Below are positions 55,680 through 64,000 of a DNA stretch of 64,000 bases, piece after piece. The notes under the pieces were generated by a model, which saw only the letters and a program-made list of their open reading frames with translations, searched no databases and was not told the origin of the DNA. The translations under genes and the position numbers were made by a program. The DNA comes from Rhodospirillales bacterium (lineage in GTDB: Bacteria; Pseudomonadota; Alphaproteobacteria; Reyranellales; Reyranellaceae). The stretch lies in assembly GCA_016699855.1 (NCBI GenBank), contig CP064988.1, forward strand, positions 4,988,501 through 5,052,500, written 5' to 3'. How positions within the stretch are numbered: the stretch's first letter is position 1; each line of letters begins with the position of its first letter.

Positions 55680-56378
55680 ATGACCGACCATGCGCTCGTG
55701 CTGTTCTCCGGCGGGCAGGATTCGACGGCGTGCCTGGCCTGGGCGCTGGACCGCTTCGAACGCGTCGAGACCGTCGGTTTCGACTACGGCCAGCGCCACG
55801 CGGTCGAGCTGGCGTGCCGGCCGCGCGTGCGGGAGGCCGTCGCGCGGGCGTTCCCCGTCTGGGGCGCGCGGCTCGGCGACGACCACGTCGTCGACCTCCG
55901 CGCGCTGGGCGCCATCAGCGACACCGCGCTGACCCGCGACGCCGCAATCGCCTTCGAGAAGGGCGGGCTGCCGACGACCTTCGTGCCCGGCCGCAATCTG
56001 CTGTTCCTCACCTACGCCGCCGCCATCGCCTACCGCCGCGGCCTCAAGCGGCTGGTCGGCGGCATGTGCGAGACCGACTACTCCGGCTATCCCGATTGCC
56101 GCGACGACACGCTCAAAGCGATGCAGGTGGCGCTCACGCTGGGCATGGACCGCCGCTTCGTGGTCGAGACGCCGTTGATGTGGATCGACAAGGCGGCGAC
56201 GTGGCGGCTGACCGAGCGTCTGGGCGGCGCCGCGCTGGTCGACCTGATCGTCGAGGAGACCCACAGCTGCTATCTCGGCGACCGCTCGAAACGCCACGAC
56301 TGGGGCTACGGCTGCGGTGGCTGCCCCGCCTGCGATCTACGTCGTGCCGGATGGGAGCGGTATCGCGCGGGCGCTTAG
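55680..56378 (+). CDS. queC: 7-cyano-7-deazaguanine synthase
   Basis: A 232-residue QueC, which converts 7-carboxy-7-deazaguanine to preQ0 with ATP and ammonia in queuosine synthesis. The start is the ATG at 55680 after GGGGGAC. The PP-loop is LFSGGQDSTACLAWAL. Zinc ligands are in SCYLGD and the GCGGCPAC cluster near the C-terminus. Other landmarks are GFDYGQRHAVEL, TFVPGRNLLFLTYAA and ETDYSGYPDCRDD. The other deazaguanine genes (queD, queE, queF) are not nearby. It is convergent with pbpC across palindrome copy 7. Confidence 0.95.
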   Translation: MTDHALVLFSGGQDSTACLAWALDRFERVETVGFDYGQRHAVELACRPRVREAVARAFPVWGARLGDDHVVDLRALGAISDTALTRDAAIAFEKGGLPTTFVPGRNLLFLTYAAAIAYRRGLKRLVGGMCETDYSGYPDCRDDTLKAMQVALTLGMDRRFVVETPLMWIDKAATWRLTERLGGAALVDLIVEETHSCYLGDRSKRHDWGYGCGGCPACDLRRAGWERYRAGA

Positions 56379-56406
56379 AGTTGGCTCCCCGATGATCGCC
56401 CCTCAC

Positions 56407-56476
56407 GTCATCCCGAGCGCAGCGAGGGATCTTTCCGTCGCTCCAAGATCCCTCGCTCGCTGCGCTCGGGATGACA
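56407..56476. repeat. TCATCCCGAGCG palindrome copy 7
   Basis: Left arm TCATCCCGAGCGCAGCGAGG (from 56408) and right arm ending CGCTCGGGATGACA lie between the convergent queC and pbpC stops. The right arm carries a four-base duplication (CGCTCGCTGCGCTC) that puts a bulge in the stem. The loop is about 17 bases. Confidence 0.85.
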
Positions 56477-56513
56477 TCGAGAGTAAGGGGGGGCCACGTC
56501 GTCCGGACGACAC

Positions 56514-58712
56514 TCAGCGGCTGGCGAGCTTGACGCGCACGTTGACGCTGGCGCTGCGGCCGTCGGCGTCGATCACGGTCAGACGCGCGAGGCCCGGACC
56601 GTCGGGCTTCCACGCCGGATGGGCGCGGAACGGGTCGGCGTCCAGCGGCTTGCCGTCGACCAGCCAGCGCAGCTTGCCGCTGCCGCCCTCGGCCCGCAGC
56701 GCCACCGTCGCGGCGCCACCGAGCTCGACGGTGGCGTCGGCGGTCGGGAACAGGATGCGCGGCGGCCTGATGGTTTGACGCGGCGTGGCGGCCGTCGGCG
56801 CGGCCGGCCTGACTTCTCGCGAAGCCGTCGGCGCCGTGGCCGCCTGCAGCCGCGTCGCTGTTGTCTGGAGCGTGCGCAGCAGCGGCGGCAGATCGCGGTT
56901 GTGCGCGACAACCAGCGCGTCGGCCGGCGCGGGCCGGCGCGCCGAATCCTCGGCCGGCAGCCGGTCGAACGCCTTGAGCAGCAGCGGCAGCGCCGACTGT
57001 CGGCCGTAATGGCCCGGCCGCGGAGTGCCGTCGGCGTGGCCGGTCCAGACGACGACGGTGTACGCGGCGGTCCATCCGGCCGCCCAGGCGTCGCGGAAGC
57101 CATACGAGGTGCCGGTCTTGAACGCGAGCGCGCGGTCGGTCGCCACCTGTCCGTCCCACATGCGTGGCAGGTTGGCCCAGCCCTCGGGCAGCGGCGCGCC
57201 GGCGAGGATGTCGGCGAGATGCCAGGCCGATGCCGGGGTGACGAGCCGGTGGACGGCGTCGGCGGAATCGGACGCGCGCAGCCTCGGCTTGACCACGACG
57301 CCGTCGTTGGCGAGCGCGGCGTAGAGCGTCGCCATCTCCAGCGGCGACAGCGCCACGCCGCCCAGGGCCACCGCGAGCGAGCCGCCGGCCTGCTCGGAGC
57401 GCGGCAGCGCCGGCGCCACGCCGGCCTGGCGCAGCGCGGCGAGGAAGCGGCCGGAGCCGACCCGGTCCAGCGCCGCCACCGCCGGCACGTTCAAGGAGTG
57501 CTGGAGCGCGCGCCGGACGGTGAGCGTGCCCTGGTGGTCGCGGTCGAAATTGCGCGGCATCCAATCGCCGAACCGCGTCGGCGCGTCGTCGACCAGGGTC
57601 TCGGGATGGGCGATGCCCTCGTCGAACGCCAGCCCGTAGATGAACGGCTTCAACGCCGAGCCGGGCGAGCGGCGGGCGCGCACCAGATCGACCTGCGCGT
57701 GGCGGCCGGAGGGATCGCCGCCGTACCAGGCGACGACGGCGCTCCGGCGGTTGTCGACCACGACGATGGCGATGTCCGGCGAATCGCCGGCGCGGCGGCG
57801 CTCGTCCTCGGCCAGCCGCGCGACCGCGTTCTGGATCTCCGACCGCAAGGTGGTGCGGATCGCGCCCGGGGCGGCGCCGGTGGCGAGATGCTGCGCCAGA
57901 TGCGGCGCCGCCGACGGCATCGCCAGCCGGCGCGCCGGGGCGGGGCGCTTCAACGCCTCGGCCAGGGTCGCCGCGTCGATCGCGCCGCGCGCGTGGGCGC
58001 GCATCCGCACCATGTCGCGCGCCACGTGCGCGCGATCGGGAAAGCGGTCGGGCCGGCGCCGCTCGGGCGACTGCGGCAGCCCGACCAGAAAGGCGGACTC
58101 CGCCAGCGTCAGCCGCGACGGCTCCTTGCCGAAATAGAGTAGCGAGGCGGCCCGCACGCCCTCGATGTTGCCGCCGAACGGCGCCAGCGTGAGGTAGATC
58201 GAGAGGATCTCGTCCTTGGAGTAGCGCCACTCCAGCTGGAGCGCGCGCGCCGCCTGCTTGAGCTTGCCGCTCCAGCTGCGGTTGGGCCGCGGTTCGAGCA
58301 GCCGGGCGGCCTGCATCGACAGGGTCGAGGCGCCCGACACGATGCGACCGCGGGTGGCGAACTGCTCCAGCGCGCGCATCGCGGCCAGCGGGTCGACGCC
58401 GATGTGGCTGTCGAAGCGCTGGTCCTCGTAGGCCTTGAGCAGCGACAGGTAGCCGGAATCGACGTCCTGCCGCCGAGTCGCCAACCGCCACTTGCCGTCC
58501 GGCGTGGTGAAGGTCCGCATCAGGCGGTCGTCGGCGTCGCGCACCTCGACCGACACGGCGCGGTAGCGCGACAGGTCCGGCGGCGCCAGCCTGTCGAGCG
58601 TCAGCAGGCCCGCGGCGAGCAGCCCGGCGGCGACGGCGGCGTGGCGGACGCGGCGCCACATCCGCCCGCGGAGCGGGCGGACGCCCTCGTCCGGTGCGCC
58701 GCCGCCGGCCAT
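56514..58712 (-). CDS. pbpC: Penicillin-binding protein 1C
   Basis: A 732-residue bifunctional peptidoglycan synthase of the PbpC class. One transmembrane anchor lies at about residues 23-40. The glycosyltransferase domain has the catalytic glutamate in EDQRF (Glu96), then GASTLSMQAARLL and SKDEILSIYLTLAPFGGN. The transpeptidase has Ser352-x-x-Lys355 in PGSALKP, then SLN and KTGTSYG. The C-terminus is a BiPBP_C-type beta domain (RILFPTADATVELGG to RVKLASR). It begins 4 bases after the stop of the alpha-2-macroglobulin gene. That pairing is well known in proteobacteria and suggests joint repair and protection of the wall. Confidence 0.95.
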   Translation of the reverse strand: MAGGGAPDEGVRPLRGRMWRRVRHAAVAAGLLAAGLLTLDRLAPPDLSRYRAVSVEVRDADDRLMRTFTTPDGKWRLATRRQDVDSGYLSLLKAYEDQRFDSHIGVDPLAAMRALEQFATRGRIVSGASTLSMQAARLLEPRPNRSWSGKLKQAARALQLEWRYSKDEILSIYLTLAPFGGNIEGVRAASLLYFGKEPSRLTLAESAFLVGLPQSPERRRPDRFPDRAHVARDMVRMRAHARGAIDAATLAEALKRPAPARRLAMPSAAPHLAQHLATGAAPGAIRTTLRSEIQNAVARLAEDERRRAGDSPDIAIVVVDNRRSAVVAWYGGDPSGRHAQVDLVRARRSPGSALKPFIYGLAFDEGIAHPETLVDDAPTRFGDWMPRNFDRDHQGTLTVRRALQHSLNVPAVAALDRVGSGRFLAALRQAGVAPALPRSEQAGGSLAVALGGVALSPLEMATLYAALANDGVVVKPRLRASDSADAVHRLVTPASAWHLADILAGAPLPEGWANLPRMWDGQVATDRALAFKTGTSYGFRDAWAAGWTAAYTVVVWTGHADGTPRPGHYGRQSALPLLLKAFDRLPAEDSARRPAPADALVVAHNRDLPPLLRTLQTTATRLQAATAPTASREVRPAAPTAATPRQTIRPPRILFPTADATVELGGAATVALRAEGGSGKLRWLVDGKPLDADPFRAHPAWKPDGPGLARLTVIDADGRSASVNVRVKLASR

Positions 58713-58716
58713 GGTC

Positions 58717-61700
58717 TCAGCGCGGCACGATCACGACGCGGCCGCTCTCGCCGCGGGCGACCGTCTGCGGATCGTACATGTCCTCGGCCTGCGGCGCCGG
58801 CAGGGCGTAGGCGCCGGGCGTCACGGCGCGCACGATGTAGGTCACCTGGCCGAACTTGCGTGGCTTCTCCTCGTCCCGGTACCACCAGCGCTGGGCGGCG
58901 GGGATCTCGCGGGCGCCCAGGTTGACGGCCGCGAACATGCGGTCGTCGCGGGCCTCGACCGAGACCGGCCGCTCCTCGCTCTTCTGCACGCCCTCGATCT
59001 CGAAGCCGGCCGGCAGCAGGTCGAGCAGGGCGATCTCGCGGTAGGCGTTCGACTCGTTCCACACCGTGACCGTGACCTTGAGCCGGTCGTTCTGGCGCAC
59101 GTTGAGAAGATCGACCGCGCCGTCGCTCAGCGTGGTGTAGACGCGCGAGATCGTCAGACCCTTCTGCTCCGGCGGCAGCGGCGCCGTCGGCACGCCGCGC
59201 GCCGACACCGTGGCCCACACGTCGGTCGACGCGGCGTTGGCGACCACCTTGCGGCGGCCGTCGCGCAGATCGACGTCGAACACGGCGGGATCGCGCTCCG
59301 GCTTCACCGACTGCCCGTCGATCTTCAGGTCGAGCTTGCCGCCGCCGCCCTGCAGCGTCGCGCTGGCGGCGAGCAGCATCCACGCCTTCTCCTGCGTCGT
59401 GGTCCACCGCGCCTCGGTGCGCTTCTGCTCGGCCATCAGACCGACCAGGCGGACCAGCGCCGGACGCTGGTTGGCCTCCGGCGCGACGGCCATCAGGCCG
59501 GCGAGATCGCGCAGCGCCGTGCCGTAGTAGTCGCCGGTCGGCGTGTCGCCGACCGCCGACAGGGCGTGCGCGAACTCGGTCGCGGCGCGGCCGCGTTCGC
59601 CGATCAGCGTCAGCGCGGCGGCGAGATGGCCGCCGGCCAGCGCGCCGGTCGTCTTGCGCCCGTCATTATCCTGGAAGTAGCGGACGCGGCCGGCGTCGGC
59701 CAGCCCGCCGCGCGCCAGCACGTACCAGGCGTAGGCCTGGGCGTTGGGCGCGAAGCGCTCGGCGCTGCGCTGGAGCCACGCCATGCCCTTGCGGTAGGCG
59801 ACCTCCGGCACGACGTAGCCCTTGTCGCGCGCCCGCATCAGGAAGTCGTAGGTGTAGACCTGCAGCCACTGGTCGGCCGGGCTGCCGACGGCGCCCCACA
59901 TGCCGAATCCGCCGTCGCCCATCTGGCGGTCGAACACGCTGAAGACGGCGTCCTGGACGCGGCGCGGGATCTGGTTGTCCTGCCGCGTCTCGCCGATCAG
60001 GGCGAGATCGTTGAAGTACAGCAGCGGCAGGGCGCGGCTGGTGGTCTGCTCGAGGCAGCCGTAGGGGTACTTGTCGAGCGACCGCAGCAGGCTGGCGACG
60101 TCGAAGCCGCGCAGCGCCGAGACCGCGACGGTGACGCTCGCCGTGCCGGGCAGGAAGTCCGACACCACCTCGCGATCGACCGTCAGGTCCTTGCCGGGGG
60201 TGAGCTGCACCACGGACTGCCGCGTGACCGGCGCCTGGATCGGCCTGACCTCGATGTCCCAGCTGCGCGTGACCGTGAAGCCGCCGGGGCCCTCGACCTG
60301 GAGGAACACGGTGCCGGTGCCGACCGCGCCGCCGCGCACGGCGACCGCGAACTGCTCGCGCTTATTGACCGGCAGCGAGATCCGCCGGTCGACCGGCTCG
60401 GCTAGGGCGACCGCGCCGGAGGTGGTGACGCGGGCGCGGTACTCGCCGGCGGCGCCGTCGACGTTGTGCAGCGACACCGTCGCCCGGCTGTCGTCGCCGG
60501 GCGCGAGGAAGCGCGGCAGGACCAGATCGGTGGCGACCGCGTCGCGCACGTACATGCGGCGCTCGGCGGAACCCACGCGGGTCTTGTCGAACGCCACCGC
60601 CATCAGGCGGAGCTGGCCGCTGAAATCGGGCACGTCGAGCTCGATGCTGGCCTCGCCCTTGGCGTCGAGCTTGACGATGCCCGAGAACAGCGAGGCGATC
60701 TTGATCGGCACGACGTCGAGCCCGGCGCCGCCGGCGCCGTCGCCGCCGCTGCGCAGCTGGCCGAGGAACTCGGCCCGGTCCTGGAGCAGGCGGCCGTAGT
60801 CGTCGCGCATCGCCACGCCGAGGCGCCGCTTGCCGAAGTAGAAATCGACCGGCGCCGGCGTGCGGAACTTCGTGAGCTGGAGGATGCCCTCGTCGACGGC
60901 CGCGAGGGTCACGAAGACCTCCGCGCCGTTGGCGTTGGCGACCTTGACCGGCGCCACGATCTTGCGCCGGGGCAACGTCTTCTCGGGCGTGCCGATGGCG
61001 ATCTGCAGGCTGCGCGGCGCCGGATCGACGCCCAGCCACGCGAGACCCACGGCGCGCACCGGCGCGCGGTCGGGCGCTGTGGCGCCGAGCGGCCGGTAGG
61101 CGGTCACCAGCGCGTAGGCGCCGGCGCCCCAATCCGCCGACACGGGGATGTCGATGGTGGTGGCGCCGGCCGGCACCCGGACGGTCCGCGTGTCGAGGAC
61201 GCGGTCGCTCGCCAGCACGACGAGCGCCTCGCCGGCGAACGGCGCGTCGATGCGCAGCTTGGCGGTCTCGCCGGCGGCGTAGAGCTTCTTGTCGGCCGAC
61301 ACGCCGATCGAATCGGGCGTGTCGCGCTCGGCCGAGGACGAGCCCCAGCCGACATAGAACTTCACCACCGTGCGCGTGTCGGTCTCGCGGTCGAGCACCA
61401 CCAGCTTGTGCGGGCCCCATTGGAACGACTGGCGGATGTCGGCCGGACGATCGGCGGCGGCATCGAGCTTGCCCTGCGCGATCACGGCGGAGTCGTCCTG
61501 CTCCTGCCAGCGCCAGCGGCCGTCGTTGTCGCGGAACCAGGTGAAACGCCGGTGCACGCGCTCGATGCGCCACTCCAGCTCGCGGCGCGCGATGCGCTTG
61601 CCCTCGTTGTCGACCGCGACGACCTCGAAGGTCGCCTCGTGGCCCTCGGGCACGAACGCGCCGGTGTAACCCTTGGCGCCGTACCACGGCGGCAGGTCGC

Positions 61701-63801
61701 GGCCGCCGACGGCGGCGCGGATTCCGAGATAGACCGGCCGCGTGCGGATCGGCAGCACGGCGTCGGTGCTGGTCATGCGGCCGCCGGGCTCGAACACCGA
61801 GACCCGCAGCTCGCCGCGCAGCGGCACCAGCGCGTCGACGGCCTCCGGCAGCGCGCCGGTCACCTTGCTGCGGCCCTGGCCGTCCAGCCGCGCGATGTCG
61901 AGCGCCACCGGATCGACCTCGAGCTTCACCTCGGGATCGCCGAACATGAAGCCCGGCAGGGCGGGGAACGGTGTCGGGTCGGGCTTGATCGTCAGCTCGG
62001 CCTCGCCGTCGAGGTCCGCCGCCGGGGCGCCGTAGAGGAACTCCGACGTCACCGGCACGTCGATGTCGGCGCGACGGCCGAGCGTCGCCGGCAGCTTGCC
62101 GATCTCGACCTTCAGCTTCTGCGGCACGAAGTCCTCGACCGCGATCTCGATCTGGCCGACGGCGGCGCCCTTGGGATCGACGAAGGCCTCGACCGTCCAC
62201 TTGCCGCGCCGCGCGGAGCGGGTCAGCTCCAGCGGCCAATGCGCGCCGCCGGCCGACAGGGCCGGCATGGTCACGCGGCGGTACTCGACGCCGTCCGGCC
62301 GCTTGGCCACCAGGGTCAGCGGCATGCCGTCGATGGCGTTGGCGCCGCGGTCGCGCAGCAGGGCGGTGACGTTGACGGTCTCGCCGGGGCGGAAGATGCC
62401 GCGGTCGGCGTAGAGGAAGGCGTCGATCGGGCCGGGGACGGCGCGGCCGTCGATGCCGCGGTCGGACAGGTCGAACGCCGCGCGCTTGATGTCGATGTGG
62501 TTGAAGTCGGCCTTCTTCGCGTCAAGCGCCATCACCATGATCGGCGTGGCCGCGCCGCCGCCGCCCAGCAGGCCGGCCGGGAACACCGCGCGGCCCTGCG
62601 CGTCGGTGGTCGCCTTGGCGATGTCCTCGTTGTTGCGGGCGATCAGCGACACCTCGACGCCCGGCAGCGCCTCGGCGGTCTGCAGCGAGCGCGCGAACAC
62701 CGTCATGCCCTCGCCGCCGGTGAAGGTCGTCAGGCCGATGTCGGAGTCGATCACCCACTGCGTCGCGAATTTGCGCTCGTAGTAGGCCTCGTAGTCGTAG
62801 TTCTCGTTCTCGCGGTCGAGCAGCACGTCCATGGCGCCGTCGGCGGCGTTCCACGCCACCACGACGTAGGCGCCCGGCTTCCAGTCCTTGACCACCTCGC
62901 GCACGGGGATCGCGGTCGTGACGGCGCGGTTCTGGACGTTGCGCACTTCCATCGTTCCCGACCACACCAGGGCGCCGGTCTTCTTGCGGAAGGCGTCCAT
63001 GGCGTAGGCCTGCAGCTCGCGGCGCTGGTCGCCGAACGCCTCGTCGTCGTCGGAATAGTAGATCGAGGCGCTGCGGCCGACCTGCGAGACCATGCGCTCG
63101 CCGATGCGGTAGACGTGGACGTTGACCTTGCTGACGTTCACCGTCGTCAGCGGCACCCCGACGCTGGTCTGGCGCGGCAGGATGTGGCCCTTGCCCTGGA
63201 AGGCGACCACCGGCGCGCGCTCGCCAAGCGCCACCACGACGGTCTCCGACGCGTCGAGCTTGCCGCCGTCCTGCGACGGCAGACCGGCGCGCACCAGCAC
63301 CTTGTAGTCCTCGCCGTGGTCGAGGCCGCCGAGGCAGATGCGCTCCTGCTTGACGGCGATCGCCGCCTTGGTCGGCGGCGTGATCTCCAGATAGTCGCCG
63401 TATTTCACGCGGCCCGATTCATCGAGCAACCGCGAGAAATGCAGGCACGCCTCGGGCGCCGCCTCGCCGCCGACGGTCTGACGCACGAAACGGAACGGCG
63501 CCGGCGCGCCGGTCGGCGGCGCCGGCGTTCCGGCCGTCGCCGGGATCGGAATCGGGGCGGCGGACGCGGGCTGCGCGGGTGCGGCCGGTGTCGTTGTCGC
63601 GGCGGGTGTCGGTGTGGCGGGCGGCGTCGCCGTCTTCACCGGCGTCGCCGGTGGCGTGGCCGCGGGTTTGGCTGGCGCCGCTGCCGTCGGCGCCGCTGGC
63701 GGCGCGTCGAGACGCTCGCCGCGATGGCCGAGGAGGTAGCCGCCCAATCCCGACACGAGCGCGACGACCGCGATCAGGGAGGCGAGGGTGTTGCGTTGCA
63801 T
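58717..63801 (-). CDS. Bacterial alpha-2-macroglobulin (YfhM-like) with thioester
   Basis: A 1694-residue periplasmic alpha-2-macroglobulin-like protein, thought to trap invading proteases. The start is the ATG at 63801, giving a membrane anchor (LASLIAVVALVSGLGGYLLG) and then a long Pro/Ala/Thr spacer to about residue 100. Macroglobulin domains follow (YADRGIFRPGETVNVTALLR is typical of MG3). A bait-like region lies near the middle. The thioester motif Cys1249-Leu-Glu-Gln1252 is intact (YGCLEQTTSRALPLLYF), followed by the alpha-helical toroid and the C-terminal receptor-like domain (EDMYDPQTVARG). It has no LxGC lipobox, so it is held by the helix rather than by lipid. It is co-transcribed with pbpC. 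Confidence 0.93.
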   Translation of the reverse strand: MQRNTLASLIAVVALVSGLGGYLLGHRGERLDAPPAAPTAAAPAKPAATPPATPVKTATPPATPTPAATTTPAAPAQPASAAPIPIPATAGTPAPPTGAPAPFRFVRQTVGGEAAPEACLHFSRLLDESGRVKYGDYLEITPPTKAAIAVKQERICLGGLDHGEDYKVLVRAGLPSQDGGKLDASETVVVALGERAPVVAFQGKGHILPRQTSVGVPLTTVNVSKVNVHVYRIGERMVSQVGRSASIYYSDDDEAFGDQRRELQAYAMDAFRKKTGALVWSGTMEVRNVQNRAVTTAIPVREVVKDWKPGAYVVVAWNAADGAMDVLLDRENENYDYEAYYERKFATQWVIDSDIGLTTFTGGEGMTVFARSLQTAEALPGVEVSLIARNNEDIAKATTDAQGRAVFPAGLLGGGGAATPIMVMALDAKKADFNHIDIKRAAFDLSDRGIDGRAVPGPIDAFLYADRGIFRPGETVNVTALLRDRGANAIDGMPLTLVAKRPDGVEYRRVTMPALSAGGAHWPLELTRSARRGKWTVEAFVDPKGAAVGQIEIAVEDFVPQKLKVEIGKLPATLGRRADIDVPVTSEFLYGAPAADLDGEAELTIKPDPTPFPALPGFMFGDPEVKLEVDPVALDIARLDGQGRSKVTGALPEAVDALVPLRGELRVSVFEPGGRMTSTDAVLPIRTRPVYLGIRAAVGGRDLPPWYGAKGYTGAFVPEGHEATFEVVAVDNEGKRIARRELEWRIERVHRRFTWFRDNDGRWRWQEQDDSAVIAQGKLDAAADRPADIRQSFQWGPHKLVVLDRETDTRTVVKFYVGWGSSSAERDTPDSIGVSADKKLYAAGETAKLRIDAPFAGEALVVLASDRVLDTRTVRVPAGATTIDIPVSADWGAGAYALVTAYRPLGATAPDRAPVRAVGLAWLGVDPAPRSLQIAIGTPEKTLPRRKIVAPVKVANANGAEVFVTLAAVDEGILQLTKFRTPAPVDFYFGKRRLGVAMRDDYGRLLQDRAEFLGQLRSGGDGAGGAGLDVVPIKIASLFSGIVKLDAKGEASIELDVPDFSGQLRLMAVAFDKTRVGSAERRMYVRDAVATDLVLPRFLAPGDDSRATVSLHNVDGAAGEYRARVTTSGAVALAEPVDRRISLPVNKREQFAVAVRGGAVGTGTVFLQVEGPGGFTVTRSWDIEVRPIQAPVTRQSVVQLTPGKDLTVDREVVSDFLPGTASVTVAVSALRGFDVASLLRSLDKYPYGCLEQTTSRALPLLYFNDLALIGETRQDNQIPRRVQDAVFSVFDRQMGDGGFGMWGAVGSPADQWLQVYTYDFLMRARDKGYVVPEVAYRKGMAWLQRSAERFAPNAQAYAWYVLARGGLADAGRVRYFQDNDGRKTTGALAGGHLAAALTLIGERGRAATEFAHALSAVGDTPTGDYYGTALRDLAGLMAVAPEANQRPALVRLVGLMAEQKRTEARWTTTQEKAWMLLAASATLQGGGGKLDLKIDGQSVKPERDPAVFDVDLRDGRRKVVANAASTDVWATVSARGVPTAPLPPEQKGLTISRVYTTLSDGAVDLLNVRQNDRLKVTVTVWNESNAYREIALLDLLPAGFEIEGVQKSEERPVSVEARDDRMFAAVNLGAREIPAAQRWWYRDEEKPRKFGQVTYIVRAVTPGAYALPAPQAEDMYDPQTVARGESGRVVIVPR

Positions 63802-64000
63802 GGCGTTCACCGGCGGGGCGTGCGGAGAAGGGGACTTGGATGCGAGGCTTGGGCGCAATGTGACCGCCGGCGGCGCGGGGCGGCAAGGCCCCGGTTCGAC
63901 GGCGTCATCGCGTCGCTTGGCAGTCTACATGCGGGAGTCGTCAGCGAAAAGTGACTGCTCGCGCCCATGGCGGTTTGGACACTTTGTGAGGTGTTGCGGC
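63802..64000. other. Upstream region of the alpha-2-macroglobulin gene, to window end
   Basis: No complete gene is visible. An ATG at 63967 opens 11 codons (MAVWTLCEVLR) that run off the window; it could start a plus-strand gene but cannot be judged. The promoter for the macroglobulin-pbpC operon must lie here; I see no clear consensus. Confidence 0.4.

Noticed and set aside
60466..63954. 1162-codon open frame antisense to the alpha-2-macroglobulin gene
   Set aside because: The minus-strand product has clear domains and an intact CLEQ thioester. The plus-strand frame is Arg/Ala/Gly-rich with no family features.
63967..64000. Start of a plus-strand gene at the right edge
   Set aside because: Only 11 codons are visible, without a clear ribosome-binding site, so it cannot be supported.

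Overview
The window is very GC-rich, with sparse intergenic DNA, and carries alphaproteobacterial signatures: a popZ-type gene between a tolC-type gene and valS, recA with a candidate alphaproteobacterial LexA box on the same side of the chromosome as alaS, and several TctC-type solute receptors without their permeases. I read it as a chromosomal segment of a soil or water alphaproteobacterium, probably from the Rhodospirillales/Hyphomicrobiales range. Genus cannot be set from the sequence alone.

Layout. 1-4.9 kb: two tandem RTX-type (GGxGxD repeat) secreted proteins, the first cut by the window edge. 5.1-7.6 kb: a LysR regulator, a small P-loop kinase-like protein and tRNA-Cys. 7.8-14.8 kb: pcm, rhodanese, tolC and popZ in one operon, then a His-rich Spy/CpxP-like protein on the other strand, then valS. 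15-21.3 kb: an AraC regulator divergent from an MFS transporter, followed by a DeLey-Doudoroff-type cluster (dgoK, an unknown exported protein, dgoA, a C45-family acyltransferase). 21.4-23.4 kb: a GNAT acetyltransferase, a beta-carbonic anhydrase and a low-GC HEPN-like gene. 23.7-34.2 kb: recA, an alpha/beta hydrolase, an array of four genes carrying six 8-cysteine YkgJ-type modules, alaS and a small lipoprotein. 34.2-37.1 kb: an unknown protein with hydrophobic segments, divergent from an outer-membrane-like protein.

37.4-55.5 kb looks like an accessory catabolic region. It has amidohydrolases, two parallel minus-strand modules with the order alpha/beta hydrolase, LLM flavin monooxygenase, C-C lyase-like enzyme, a maleylpyruvate-isomerase-like protein, a flavin/[2Fe-2S] reductase, a 3-hydroxyacyl-CoA dehydrogenase, three TctC receptors, an amidase and an oligopeptide-type binding protein. 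Three genes here (an amidohydrolase, one LLM enzyme, one TctC) are each split by a single frameshift in or beside a GC-rich run. A truncated IS30-type transposase sits inside a split palindromic repeat. 55.7-63.8 kb: queC, then pbpC and a thioester-containing alpha-2-macroglobulin as an envelope-defence pair.

Two dispersed palindrome families punctuate the window. A short one (arms starting TCATCCCGAGCG) lies almost only between convergent gene ends. A larger composite one, about 150-280 bp, has terminal hairpins and an inner inverted repeat. The observation I find most worth following is the YkgJ array: 48 cysteines with invariant spacing, placed between recA and alaS.
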